DNA from: Hygrocybe punicea
Lineage: Eukaryota > Basidiomycota > Agaricomycetes > Agaricales > Hygrophoraceae
DNA length: 64,000 nucleotides
Assembly (NCBI GenBank): GCA_963556145.1
Contig: OY744468.1
Coordinates: 2,914,001-2,978,000 of the forward strand
Reading direction: 5' to 3'
Shown here: piece by piece, positions 22,324-35,299 of the stretch
Layout of the letters: every line of letters starts with the position of its first letter
Position numbering within the stretch: the first letter of the stretch is position 1
Position numbers and translations under genes: made by a program
The notes under the pieces: generated by a model
The model's input: only the letters and a program-made list of their open reading frames with translations
The model's database searches: none
What the model was told of the DNA's origin: nothing

Positions 22324-24274
22324 TCACGACCAGGCTTCCGCACATCGCTTATCGGGACGCCTGCTGTTTCGACCCTTGCAGTCCAGCTTCCCACAGTCCT
22401 GGCACACATTCATGCAAAAGGACCTCCCTCCCTTGCCTTTGCATTCTTGAGATCCACACTTGCAGCAATGACGGGTTCTTTTTTGCGACGGCTCCAACGT
22501 TGCGGCGTCGGACGTCCCAGCTCCCTCGGCGGCGAATGTGTAAGGTCTCTTTAATGTGTTATGGTTGGGATCGGGAGCATTACCGGTGGGCGTGTTTTGG
22601 CCAATGGAGCCAGAAGGTTGGCCAGCTGGGTGTTGGAAGTATGTGTAGTACCCATATGGTAGGGTCGGATAAGGAGTACCTTGGGGAACTCCGAATGGTT
22701 GAGATGAGGGACCAGGGACTGCATTGGTGACAGCGGTGCCAGAGGTCGAGGGGCTGGGTCCTGCAGATGGGGCTGCGGTAGTATTTGCAACCGCACTGTG
22801 GGCCTTCCAAGCATTATTATACTCTTCCGCGACATTCTATCATGAATATTAGATTTTGAAGGAGTCGCCTGAATATTGTTCACTCACATCATGTTGATCA
22901 GCTACCGCGGGATTATGCATACGGGCATCGTTTCCGTCCTGCGGGACAGGCTCTTCTTGCATTTCATCATTACCGTCGTCGTCGTCGTCACCCTCTTCTT
23001 CTTCCATCTTTTCATGATCGTCAAGTACTCTGCCTTGGATAGCTTGCATGAGTTGGAAGATCGCTCCCTTCCCTAACCCCACCTTTAAGCAACCCCTAAC
23101 CATGTTCCAGAGCGAGCATGAGACGCCCAACGCCTGCCAATTCCAAACATTGGCGCCACTTCCCACATACGGATCGCCTCGCAAGAGATGGGCAGGGAAC
23201 TCGTCTTTGAGCCTGGCTGGAAGGGATCTCAAGATTGCCCAGTCGGTGCTGGCAAATTTCCGACCCTCCGTCGAGGTGTCGGCGATACACGTGGCGCTCT
23301 TGCACACATACTCGCAACCAATGATGAAAAAGGGATTTTCAAGATCATAAACCTTGATGGGGCCAGAGCGGATTCGTCCTTTATTGATTAAAGGAACGGA
23401 ACAATTTGGGCACGCTATACCGTTGAAGACGAGAGGCTGAGGGTCCCAATACAAAAAGCGGTGCTCCGAAGGCGTGCGAGGAGTAGACGCCGATGCCGTC
23501 AATGAGAAATATGCAGGCGAAGAAGGGAGCCAGAAGGTTTTCAAGATGGAATAAAGTGAAGGGATAGACTGCGAGCCCTTGGTCTGATCGGATTTTGGAG
23601 CGAGAGAGACGAGATGAGATTTGAAAGCTTCCTCGACGCTAGGACCAGCACTCGACATGGGGTTGGGTGCATAGAGAGCAGAAAGAAGAGCAGCGAGAAA
23701 AGCAGTGGGTTTCGTTCGTACAATATCAGCCCAATCGTCACGGTCCAAATTCGGATCAATGGCGATGGGCGGTGCACCTCCTTGCCATTGCGGAGGAGGG
23801 CCAGGGTACGGATAATAAACCTGCTGGAGTGCTTAGTCAGTCGACTGGAGGCAACAGCACGGATGACATGAGACACACCCCGTTGAAATGCACGGCATTT
23901 GGGGTGGTCTGCGCAGGATTGGCAATGCCCATTTCTGAGCCAAGTTTGGCTGGGGCGCTCTTTCGTGGGCGAGCAGACCGCCGCGGACCAACAGAACCAG
24001 CGGGAAAGCCATCCTTTCGAGGGCGTCCCACAGGCCTCTTGATCTTTGATACAACCGGAGCAGGAGCATCCACGGATTTCTTTCCGCTTCCCTTAGGACG
24101 GCCAGGTCGACGTTTACTTGGCGTAGGTGAGTCTGTTCCGCCAGGATTAACGGACTGATTCTGTTCGGCGACGCCGATTTCTGGACCATTTTGAACGGCA
24201 TCGGAAAGGGGTTGACTGCCGGGGTTGGAAGTGTTTTGCAAAGAATTTTCCATTTCAGCCAGGTCTGGAGACAT
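22324..24274 (-). CDS. AT-hook protein with DUF6729-like domain and Cys-rich tail
   Basis: Three exons. Exon 1 (starts MSPDLAEMENSL) has two AT-hook-like motifs (RRPGRPKGSG and RPVGRPRKDG). An intron leads to YYPYPGPPPQWQGG. A central domain follows with YWDPQPLVFNGIACPNCSVP, KVYDLENPFFIIGCEYVC and DEFPAHL. That pattern (CPNC, YDL..P..IIG..Y.C) I recognise as the DUF6729 type found in basidiomycete proteins. An acidic stretch and another intron follow. The last exon is Ser/Pro-rich and ends in a Cys-rich tail (CCKCGSQECKGKGG, CQDCGKLDCKGRNS, DKRC), probably zinc binding. AT-hooks plus zinc motifs suggest a nuclear DNA-binding protein, possibly of transposon origin. The function is unknown. 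Confidence 0.75.
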
Positions 24275-25230
24275 AACAATGGTATAAGTAAATCATAGCG
24301 AATATTCCACCCTCAAATTGGATGGTAACAAGTTACCAAACGGTAAAGAAGAGCGGAAGAAATAAGATTGAAAAAAATATCGGAAAACAAACATTAAAAA
24401 AAGACGTAATACGTACATTAACAGGAAATTTTGAAGTGACCAAGCTCACGGAGACTTGGCTCTACAAGATTCGCTGTTGATTTGAGGAAGTGGTTGGACG
24501 AGAGGTGAACAGGGGGAAATTTTAGGGAACGTTTTCTGGAGGTTATCTGGCGATAAGGCAACGTGGGAAATATGGGGTTTCGGGGTTACAATTGTCGGAG
24601 ATTCAACATGGTGCCACGCCACACAAACGTGTGACTTCGTTCCATCTTGTTCTGCGGTGAGTTTTTGCATTACTTTTTCTTGTATAAACGCTCTCCTTGT
24701 AGTATTGTGATGACCGCAACCGAAAACTTAGGAAGTGCCGTCTGAAAGCCTCTCTTTCTAGATGAGCAGCTTTTGTCGAGACTCGGTTCTCTGAATTTTC
24801 AACAACTTTTACTTTTTTTTTCTTACAACGACTATTACTGAATAAGAATTCCTTGCAGACGTTTTTCTGGAGAACAAACACGCCGAGTTACCTTCGTTTC
24901 TGACAGATCTCAGGAAACTGTCACCGTGTCACCACATACATGTCTTGCGATGCCTGTCGCGATGAGTCGTCGCGGACATTGAAATTTATGGCCCAGATTA
25001 TTTAAAGTTTAAGAGGCGCTACTAGTAAGGACCCTGAAAGTGACATAACTTAAACTTTATTCCGACATAAACTCTCAGATCTCAGTCGATACGTCCTGTG
25101 CTAAAGGGCTAATAAAAGGTTGCAGGTATTATTTTCGTTTCGTAGAGATGCTGATTCGGCTAAAACCGGTCGCTTGATAAGAACTTTTGAGACAAACCCA
25201 CGCTGTCACCGTGAACTTCAAACTCCCATC
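24275..25230. promoter_or_regulatory. Divergent intergenic region
   Basis: Almost 1 kb between the diverging starts of the AT-hook/DUF6729-like gene (-) and the transketolase-like gene (+). No gene is visible; open frames here lack motifs. AT-rich tracts and an AATAAAAGG motif at about 25110 lie upstream of the transketolase start. Confidence 0.5.
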
Positions 25231-27961
25231 ATGACTTCCTTCCCTATCGATCTCGAAAAGTTCCAAAGGTCAGGGGAAATTTACCGAGTTGAAATTCCAT
25301 TCGCGTCCTTGATCTCATGTTTACCTGCACAGATTGTCTCTCGACCCTGCTCAGTCCACATTATCGGAAGAGCAGAAGTCTACTTTACTCGCCAACATCC
25401 AGCTCATTCGTGACGCCATCGTGTTATTTACCGCTTCTGCAGCAGCCAGAGGCGTAAGTGGTCACACAGGTCAACTTTCTTTTTCTTGCTCGCGATCGTT
25501 TTTTACATACCGCTCACTTGCAGGTGGCGCATTTGACACTGTTCCGGAACTGTGCATTTTGCTTGCCTTGTTTCAACATTCCGACAAATTTTATCCTGTG
25601 GTGTTCGACGAAGCTGGTGAGCTGTTGGACGAATTGCGCTATCACTGCACCATCTAATCTTGTGTACATACTAGGCCATCGTGTTGCCACACAATACATC
25701 CTTTCTGTTCTTGAAGGATCGTTGCCCGCTGAGCATTTGTTCAACTACCGTGATGCGCATTCAAAACTTCCCGGTCATCCTGAATTAGGCTTAACCCCTG
25801 GGGTCAAGTTTTCTTCTGGTCGTCTCGGTCACTTATGGCCTCTGGTTAACGGTGTCGCACTCGCTAATCGCGACAAGATCGTTTTTTGCCTAGGATCAGA
25901 CGGATCTCAGCAGGAAGGGAATGATGCCGAGGCCGCGAGATTGGCTGTCGCACAACGCCTGAACGTCAAACTCATCATCGATGACAATGACGTTACCATT
26001 GCCGGTCACCCTTCTCAATACCTGAAGGGTTATGATCTAACAAAAACTCTTGAGGGTCATGGCATGAAAGTGCTCACCGTTCAAGGAGAAGACATTGATG
26101 CTTTATGGGGCGCGATTAGCACAATCGTCAACTATGATGGTGCCGCTGCAGGTAAGAAACCGGCTCTATATTTCTCTATATTATTGCTTACTATGCACCC
26201 ACAGTCGTGGCTAAGCGAGTCATGGCTCCTGGTTCGATCCATTTCACGTCTAATGTTATACATCTTTTGAAACTTTTGAACAGACGTCCCGGACCTCCAG
26301 GGCAGTACACATGGTCACGATGTCATCCCTGTCAAGTCTGCACTCAAGTACTTCGCCTCACGTGATTACCCACCGACAATGGCTTCGGATATTCTCTCCA
26401 ATATCAAGCCCAAGTCTGTACAATATGACTATCGTGGTTCCTCAAAGGAAGTGGGCGGGAACCGTGTCGTTTTCGGTGAGGCGGTTAATTTAGTCCTCGA
26501 CAAACTTAGCAAAGAGGAAGCGGCGGCGAAGGTCATGGTAATTGATAGTGAGTGGCTCAAGCTGTCTTTTGTGCTTCCTTGTCAAGATTTTGTGATATAG
26601 GCGACCTGGAGGGTTCAACCGGCTTGAAACTAATTCGCGAGAAACATCCTGAAGTTTATATTTCTTCTGGAATCATGGAGAGGGGTAATTTCTCAGCAGC
26701 TGCGGGCTTCGGTTTCGGCGCTGAGAAATTCGGGGTGTTCTCTACCTTTTCTGCTTTTTTGGAAATGATTATTTCGGAGATCACCATGGCTCGTCTCAAT
26801 GATTGCAACGTCCTCTCTCATTTCTCGCACTCCGGAGGTAGGGTCGCTATCCGTCTCAATTTCATCAACATACTGACACAAATCCATTGATTGACAGTTG
26901 ACGAGGTCGGTTCATGTGGATGCCCTTATTGTGATGTTCTGATCGTTTCAATTACAGATAGCCGATAACACTTGCCACTGTCCGGCGTTTCTGTCTTTTT
27001 CTTTTCTTGTAACTGACTGACTTCATTTTTCACAGTTGTACGCTTCATTTCGACGCCGCAGCCTCCCTATTTGGATGACTAGCTAATACATTTACTCTAG
27101 GGAATCAATTCATTCTTCGCCGACAATGGTCTTCTCGACAGGGAGACACGACTCTACTTCCCCGCCGATCCCCTCCAAATGATTGCCATTGTTGACCACG
27201 TATTCTTCGAACATGGTCTGCGATTCGTCTTTTCCACGCGCTCCAAAGTTCCCTACATACTCAAGTCCGACGGCCAGTCTAAGTTCTTCGAAGGCGACTA
27301 CAAGTTTGTGCCTGGGAAGGACGAGGTCATCGTTGAAGGGACGGCTGGATATGTTATTTCATTTGGAGAAATGCTGTACAGATCTCTGGATGCAGTGTTG
27401 CGGTGCAGAGAGGAGGGTCTCAAGGTTGGCTTGATCAACAAGCCCACTCTTAACGTCATCGATGAGGACGTAAGTTTCTCCACATTGGCCTTATTGAATG
27501 CGGCGAATGTGACCTGGGAGTAGATGATGAAGAAGGTTGGATCAAGTCCGATGGTGCTCGTCGTCGAATCCTATAACCAAAAGACTGGAGTACGTCAGAT
27601 TTTTTTCTGTTTTAACTTGATATATGAAAGATAACATTCCCATCAGCTCGGGTCCAAATTCGGAACTTGGCTTCTCGAGCGCAGATACACACCCAAGTAT
27701 GCCTACATGGGTGCAGTCAAAGAAGGTCTGCCGTCACCGCTAACGACCATAAGCTTTATCCATCTTGGTTTAACTTATCTTCTTCCAGGTTGTGGTGGTT
27801 TGGGTGACCAGATTCCTCATCAAGGCCTTGGGCCCCAGTGTAAGTTTCCAACGAATCTTCAAAGTGTTCAAGGAATGATGCCTTTTCTATGTATAGCCAT
27901 CATGGCCAAGATCAAAGAAGTGGCCAACAGGAAGAAACGAATTGGGTGCTTAGCTCAGTGA
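25231..27961 (+). CDS. Transketolase-like thiamine diphosphate enzyme
   Basis: Starts MTSFPIDLEKFQR, then after an intron LSLDPAQSTLSEEQ. Domains in order: the ThDP-binding N-domain with RGVSGHTGGAFDTVPEL, then the diphosphate/Mg motif GSDGSQQEGNDAEAARLA, closing with LIIDDNDVTIAGH. The pyrimidine domain has the likely catalytic Glu in SSGIMERGNFSAAAGFGFG, then FSTFSAFLEM. The C-terminal domain includes VEGTAGYVISFGEM, MVLVVESYNQKTG and YMGAVKEGCGGLGDQIPHQG. About ten short introns are visible, including a very small exon (IADNTCH) near 26960. The family moves two-carbon units between sugar phosphates in the cytosol. This copy belongs to the divergent fungal transketolase-like branch, so the substrate is uncertain. 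Confidence 0.85.
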
Positions 27962-28194
27962 TGTGCGAATAATTGAGAGAAAAGATGTACTATTATTACA
28001 AGTGCAAATCGTATCATCATATCAGAGAACAGATGCAACAGGATCTCTGCTGGTCAGATTGCTCACTGATTATTAGACTTGAAAGAGAGCGGTGCGCACG
28101 TGCCGCGCATATTGTATATTTGGACGGAGCCGAATTATTTATTATTAACGGCGACCGACGCGTTCTCCTTTCACCTCGAGTCTCGAGTCTTGCA

Positions 28195-31100
28195 ATGAAG
28201 TCCAAGCGACTCAAGACAGCTGTGGTCAACCAGGATCCTAAACTCACCGACTTCTTTGCGCGTAAACCGGGTGGGAGTGATCCGTCATTGTCTCCTCAAT
28301 TGAAGCGCTTGCCCAACCCGTCTTTAGAGGCCAGTCAAAGCTCCAAGTCCAACCATAAACCACGACCTCCAGACCGTGAGGTCATTTCTGTGCCTTCAGA
28401 TTCCCATATATCCGTTTCCAGTGATTCAGTCGTTTGTGTCACGAAACCTTCCAGATCACGGCCACGGTCAAACTCAAGGGCGGCGGATGTTGCTTGTCGC
28501 AAACGTACAAGTGCCAAACCGCGTAGCCAGCATTTAGCTGTCCCTTCTTCCATTTCTGCGAGGACCTCCCATTTGGCCATGGACTCCTCTCAACGTCTAC
28601 GCAAACGGTCTCCAGACAAGCTGAGACTATCCGCGAAACGTAAGAGTAAATTCGACAGTGACTCGGACGTGGAGATGCTGGATACAGTGATTTACGTTCC
28701 AAAAACTACCAAGTCCAAACCTCTCCCTTCCGCTCCCCTCGTTCTTCCATCGTCGCCGGGGCCGTTGAGACCCAAGGAAAACTCGGTATCACGACACCAT
28801 GTGAGAGCATCTCCATACAAAAAAGCGCGTATGTCTTCCCCTGACCCTCCGGCGTTGGAGATGGGAGACCTGGTTCCGAGTAGCCAATCGGATGAACTGG
28901 AGCTCGCTTTCCCGAAACGCGTCGGAAGAGAAGTGGGAGAGGCAGCTGAGATTGTTAGAAGATGGCGTGAGGGGACAGAAACGATTCATGACACTTCGCT
29001 ACACACCCAAAATGATTCACGGGTACCAGACATCCGTATAGATGTGGACGCAGAATTGTCAGGTCCGCACCCCGAGACCTCTTTGGTTGCTCTACATGCC
29101 GACCCTCACTCCGAGGCAATATCCGGTGACCGACCGGGTGACATATCTGCCCAGTTTGCTTTGCCGTGTCCGAGCACTCCGCCAGTACCAGGGTTCGAGC
29201 CACTCACTCCGCCTCGTCATACTGAACTTCCTGCTCTTCCTGCCACACCCGTTGCGCTCGACGTAGAGTCCAAGACTGCTCAAATCATTGCACAAATCAA
29301 AGCAAACGCGTACGTCGACAGTGTCTCTAGTCCCGAGAATCAACCGCTGCCTGAATTCAAAGACTTGGCGGAGAGTAGTGACGAAGGCGACTTGGATCTT
29401 CCTGTATGGAAACCGTCGAGAGGAGTGGAAGCGAAACGGTGACCCTTTCCGCCCCCCCAGAATATATATTTCGTTTTAACCTACCGTTCCTATTAGGCCA
29501 TCAAGGAAGCAAGATTTGCTGTTTAGCTCTCCTCTCACTAGCGTCCCTAGTTCTTGTAGCTCTGATGAACGCTCTACTACCCGTTTCTCGCTTAAATTGC
29601 GATCTGGTCGTGCGTTCAATCTCAGTGAACCTGGTTGCTCCCGACCTGTCGTCACAACCAGGCGGCCAGGTGTTGTTCCGAATGGATCCAGCAAGAACAA
29701 GTCCAAGCTCACGGCTAGGAAGGGTATGGAAGATCCTTTACAGAAGCTTTTAAACGAGAAGAAACGAGCGGAGAAATCGGGAAAGGGGGCGGAAGCCCTT
29801 CGTCTCGCTGAAAGTGCTGTGGCAAGTAGGAATCTCCTGCAGTTAGAGATGTGTAATGACCAAGATGTCCAGGGAACCGTGCAAAATAGATTGGACTGGA
29901 CAGACGAGAGTGCGGCTTTTTCTGCCGTACGGGAAGGCCATCGTCTTGGGTTTGAATCCTCCCGCTCGCTGTTTGGGAGCCCAAGCGCAAGTGGGAGCGA
30001 CAGTTTACCGGAAGCGGAAGACCAGGAGAGACTATTAGGTTCAATACGGGGTAAGGCGGTATCCGAACTTCTGGCCAGCGACAGACAGAAGAAACAGCAC
30101 AGGGGAATGGGGGGGAAGGTGTTAGGAGTGTCGTTGTGGAAGGAGGGCGAGGAAATAGTTGACAAAGCGACCACCGATTTTAACCACCTACCACGCCTTT
30201 CACTCAACGAAATAGGGATACACCCTATTATCAAGACAATACATAGTGCTATAGAACGCGGTGGTATGTCCACAACCGGGGAAACTAATTTTGCAATTAG
30301 CTAAAACTTTCGATCAGATATTCCTCGAGCCAAATTGTTGTTGAATTCTGGCGTGTTGGTCATACCACTAAACGATTGGGCTGGCGTCATCCCATTTTTA
30401 TGCGACATGGGTGAGGAATATGTGTGACCTGCAATCATCCTTCGTGTTGAATATGTTATTATTGCAGCTTTGTCGACTCCCGTTCACGCACTCGCGGAAC
30501 CAGCTTTTCATGTGTTGTCGCATCTTCTGAAGAGCGGACATCAAAAGCAAGGTTACATCCCCTTGTGTTCTGTCTTGTCCACTCTGCTGCGTCTTGGGGC
30601 AAAACCGTCCGTCTTGCACGGTCTGGGGTGGACCGTTGGATCTGAGGTCCAAGACGAGCAAGTTGAAATTCAGACCCGTTCGACCGTCATCTACCGCTTG
30701 GTGTCAATCTTGACTGCAGCTGCTCGGTGAGATACCTCATTCGGTCATATATTCCTCGTTTGACACAAAAGTGTAGTTCAGGCGCAATATCACAGCATGA
30801 GATCCCGGATTTCTTGATGGTCTTGCAACTCCTTGCGATTGACCCGTCGACCGCTACCGACACAAAGCGAGAGTGTATGGTTGCCATTGATGCTATTTGT
30901 CAAAGCATAACTAGTTTCGGTGATAGTCCTCCAAACATAGTAAGTATTCGAACTGTCGCGCATCACCGCTTATTTCTTACGCATTGTTTAGGAGGTTCAA
31001 ATCTGTGATAAATTTGCTGAATTTGCTTCTCATCTGACACCGGCTAACAAGGCCCTCTTCATATCATTCTTGGCCGGTGGCAGCCCGCAGACTCTGCGAC

Positions 31101-31722
31101 TTGCAAGGTGGCTGGCTTACGGTTTACTAGTTCAAAAGTCTATCGCATGTGCTGTGAGTGACACGTTTTACAATACTTTCGTTCTGGCGTACCAAACGTG
31201 ATTTTAGGGAGATTATACACCCCTGCCACCCCTCTCAAACTTGATCGAGCTGTTGTCACTGTCCTTGGAGTCGAAAGGACTGTTCAGTGTCAACAATACT
31301 ACTGACTACGAAGACCTTGGTCATTACGTTGACATACTCGGAGTTGCATTATCAGATATCGACGGTTACGTTGCAGAAGAACACAATACTCCTCAGACCG
31401 AAGTCTCAGCCTCTCAAGACGAGGGTGGAAACAGTCCAAGGAAAGGTGAAAAAGACAAACCTCTCCAATTAATCCAACGCTACCTAGATAGAATCCATGC
31501 CAAGATCGGTAAGTTTGATTCCTTTCCCCGTAGTCAATTTGTTTTGTAAATCTTGACATGTATTCCTTAGTGGATACTCGGGCTGCACATCTTGATCGCT
31601 CGAGGACAAAAGCTGCACTTCAACGTTTGTCGTTACGAATATTTTATCAGCGTCTCGCTGCATTGAAATCTGGAGATGGTTCAGGCAGACCTCGGAACCT
31701 GCTCAATTGGATCAGGAAGTAA
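28195..31722 (+). CDS. Large helical protein with N-terminal PIP-box-like motif
   Basis: Start MKSKRLKTAVVNQDPK is chosen because LTDFFARKPG follows directly, resembling a PCNA-interacting (PIP) box, although the Gln is displaced by one residue. Exon 1 is a long, Ser/Pro-rich, probably disordered region with basic patches (KRKSKFDSDSD) ending GVEAK. The GTGACC..TATTAG intron (57 nt) joins it to RPSRKQDLLFSSP. Then comes RLSLNEIGIHPIIKTI, and after further introns a mainly helical region (AKLLLNSGVLVIPLNDWAG, FHVLSHLLKSG, FLAGGSPQTLRLARWLAYG). It ends LQRLSLRIFYQRL, NLLNWIRK. Seven introns are seen. I do not recognise the helical domain. PCNA-like contact would suggest a chromatin or replication role, which is inference only. 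Confidence 0.7.
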
Positions 31723-31854
31723 TTTAGGTGCTATCGGTAGAATAATTATTTGGATAAGATACGTATCGGGAAGACTCCGTTAGAGTGGCAGCGCCACTTA
31801 ACTGCCTTTGGCCGGAAACTCCAAACTCAGAGCGTCATGCTTCAGGCCTCAGGA

Positions 31855-34800
31855 CCCATCTAGCCCTGAGCTACGACTAAAGTGCTTGAGATGTCACCCT
31901 TTTTGTATCTGCTGAGGGGACTGGGCCACATACTATCGTGAACCATCAGCCTGATATTCTGGAGCCAGTGCCTCCAAAACCTCTTCTTTAAGAAGCTCCG
32001 TCATCCAGGAATCTCCGATGTCCAGCGATCTCGAATCGAGGACTGCAGTTTCCCCGGACCCATCTCATTGGATCGCAACCGAAGAGATTATTGTCGAGCA
32101 AGACAACCCTAGGCGCGCTGGGAGTGTCTTTCAAGGTTACTGGAGCAGAAGGCTGGTCGCTGTCAGGCTGCTATCGAAGGAAGCGCGGGTGGATGTACGT
32201 TCAAAATAGTACCACTCGTCCAGCATGGAACGTTGACCATCGGTGTCTAATGCCAGAATTTACTACACCGCGTTCGAATTTGGCAGAGCTTGACCCATCC
32301 CCTTGTGTCGCAGGTTTTCGGCATCTCCCAACTTGATGCTAATACGCCTTTGATAATTTCCCAATATTATGCCAATGGAAACGCAAATGAATTTTTGGCT
32401 GAGAATCCTGACGCCGATCGCACAGTGATTGTGAGTGCAGCGGCCTAATTTGTTATTCATGTTGAAGTTGTCACAGATTTTTGGGTGTGCGCTTGGGATG
32501 CGATACCTTCACAGTGTGAGCTCTCTATGCTGTTGCTGTCAAGGCTGGCGCTTATCAAAGTCATTTCCAGCGTGGAATTGTCCACGGCAGCCTTAAGCCA
32601 GCCAACATTTTGGTTTCAGACGACGGAAAAGCAAGGATTGCAGATTACGATATGATCGGAATAAAACCCAGCGGAAACATCCTCCCGCAGAGGTATTTTA
32701 GTCCTGAAGCCTGGTTACTTGGTGTAAGTATCTTTCAGCAAAGCCTTTTACATTTTGCCCCGCGTAATTAATGTTTCTCTTAGACCATCTCTTACCCTTC
32801 GGATGTATTTGCGTTTGCGATGAGCGCGTATGAGGTGAGTCTTCTCGCATGGCTGGACACATTTATGAATAAATATGACTATTAGATATTCACGTCTACC
32901 CCTCCTTGGGGAGTCCTTTCAGGGGACGATATATTTCAATGTGTAGTCCGACAAAATGAGCGTCCTCAACGACCGAATCCAGAACTTGAGCGGAAAGTTG
33001 GCATTACAAATCGAATATGGGAGATCCTGGAGAGTGCTTGGGCAGACAAAGTTGGGTTCCGCCCGACCTTTGCTCAGATTGTGCAAAAATGGCAGAATCA
33101 AGCTGTTGTGCGAACTGGTTCGCATCCGGAGAACATCGCAGGCGAGTTTATTTCTCGATGCGAAGACAAGCTACTTCTGGTCAGTTGACTGAACTGGTCA
33201 TTACCGCAGATGTTAATACCCTTGCGACAACGAGAGTCGGCCCAATTGAATCCCAGAGGCGTTTGGACCAACTGCATGCATGGCGTGGCCATGAGGCAGT
33301 TGATGTGCCACCAGCATATCGCGATCTTTCGATTGGAAGCCCACCTGCCAATCGTGAACTGGGCATGCGACATAGACCCCTACCACCCCGACCAATCAGA
33401 TCAGCTTCAGAGGGTCATTCCCGGCCCGGTCCTGCAAGCTTTGCTAGTAGGACTGAGAATAAAAGCGTCCTGTCACGCTCGGCCTCAACAAGTGTATTTG
33501 CAACCTCTTTGAAACGTTGTGGTTCAGGTCCTTCCTTATTAAACAGTACGCCATGCTGACACTTCTAATATGCCAACGTTGAGGGACCAATGAATCGTAG
33601 GCAGCAGCCGTACAGTTTGGCATTCGCCCCAGGTCTCTTCCGTTTCCGAAACTGCGGCCAATCCGATTTCAAGGGGCCCTACCAATCGCACCAATGAAAT
33701 TAAAACGGGGGCCACATCAAGGTGGGATGGAAACTGGGATCCTACCTGGCGTAACTGCCAAATATCTGCCTACCCAATTGCGACGGGATTAGACGACGAG
33801 TCTATCCAAAGCGAAACTGGCCACGGTACTCTCGGTGCCACCAGTACGAGATTTTATACAATATTTTCAATCAATATAACTGACGGTCATGAATTTTCAC
33901 TTATTAATAACATTGGGTTTAGTGCCAAATGCTGTTCTACTTGCTGGCGCTCTCCATACTGAAGTTTCAGAAGGCGGCAGATCACAAATAATCGACGAGT
34001 ATCTTCTCAAGGCCCAGACCCTCTCGCTGCAGTCTCGTAAGCAAGTGCAAAAGTTGGTGACAGCAGGCATCGTACACACAGTCATACGGTTACTCAAAGC
34101 CCGAGCTGTGGATGGTGCAGGGTTGGAGATAGTTTTGACGACCCTGGGTCTACTCGGGTATGTTCGATTTCGTCTTCAGTCGATACAAACGCTTAGCACT
34201 ACTAGTTGTGATACCATCACTGCGAACATCATCTACCGCACGAACACTGTCTCAACACTGGCCGAGATCATGAAGTCTTCACTCTCGGGCGACAGCGTTG
34301 CATTATCGATCTGGTGCATTAGTCGTATTTGTCGAAGCCAAGAATTAGCCGCTGGTCTCGTCAAGCAGGATATCGCTACAATTCTCCTTCAAAGAGGTCT
34401 TAAGGGCAACCGAGCCACTTCTCGACTCTCCGCTTGGTGTCTAGGTAGCCTCGCTTACACCAACGATCTGGCCGAGACCTTATGGTCGCATGAGGCAGTT
34501 GCCGCGGCCGTAGATCATCTCAGTAGTTGTACGGGATCCAACATGCAACCGGAAGACATCTGCGCTGCATTATATTTTGTGGCTCGCATGGCTCGAACAA
34601 TTCCAATTTCCAAAGCTCTGGCGAGAGCCGGTTGTATCCCGTTGATAGTCCACCACTTGTCAACATCGGAAGATTCACAGATTCTTAACTGGAGCGCGCG
34701 TGCTGTTGGGTGTTTGATGCGCCCAAGCTGTATTGATATTGCCAAAGATCTACTGGAAGCCGGGTCCGCCAAAGCCCTTGCACGATTACCCAGAGTTCTT

Positions 34801-35290
34801 CAGACTGAAGAAACCGAACCCCTAGCTTCGTTCGCATTTGCTATCCAAAGATTCAGCTATGCCGAGTGGGGGGAAGGAACTCGCAAGGCCTTAGTTGAAG
34901 CCGGGGTTGTCGATTCGCTGCTTTCGGTGATGAGAACAGCTGCGGATGTACCATGTCCCCAAACACATATCGAGCTAGCCTTAGCAGTAAGCTCCCTCAG
35001 TGACATTGGTGGTAAATGTGTCCGGGATGAAATTATAAGGGCGGGGGGCATCGAAATCCTTGATCGAGTCGGTGCCGGAGGTGATCCCGAGGTGGCCAAG
35101 GCTTGTCGCATGGCTACAAACAGTATCGATGGAAACTTTTGGAGCCGCAACACTGGTAGGTATCAATATTGTTTTCGACTTTGGGCAAGAGTTATGCTTG
35201 ATTTTGTATAGCATGTGCAAGGACGGGACTGGTTCACAACTGGAACGGTGGTTGTCCAGTGTTCCTACCACCATGTCCTTTGATGTTGAC
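31855..35290 (+). repeat. Duplicated block, copy 1 (inverse copy at 52140-55606)
   Basis: Homology starts before the gene (TAGCCCTGAGCTA in both copies), covers all exons and introns of the pseudokinase-armadillo gene, and ends past the stop near GTTGACAGTTGAAG / GTTGAGATC. The armadillo part is almost identical in protein sequence; the linker is much more diverged. Confidence 0.85.
32018..35211 (+). CDS. Pseudokinase-armadillo repeat protein, copy 1
   Basis: Start MSSDLESRTAV. Short introns split a kinase-like domain: a poor Gly loop, VAVRLLSKEAR, HPLVSQVFGISQLD, LIISQYYPNGNANEF, RGIVHGSLKPANIL, KARIADYDMIG, YFSPEAWLLG, YPSDVFAFAMSAYE and ILESAWAD. The usual Lys (VAIK) is Arg, the catalytic Asp (HRD) is Ser, and DFG is DYD, so catalysis is unlikely. 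After a disordered linker come armadillo/HEAT-type repeats from about 33925 (NAVLLAGALHTEVSEGG onwards, then VALSIWCISRICRSQELAAG and NWSARAVGCLMRPS). Near 33895-33930 the frame changes relative to copy 2. Either a 37-nt intron or a frameshift is needed to reach the armadillo part. The end (NTGRYQYCFRLWARVMLDFV) also differs from copy 2. Confidence 0.72.
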
Positions 35291-35299
35291 AGTTGAAGC

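Noticed and set aside
24603..24881. Lys/Arg-rich minus ORF in the divergent promoter
   Set aside because: A short composition-driven frame in the intergenic region with no start context or domain.
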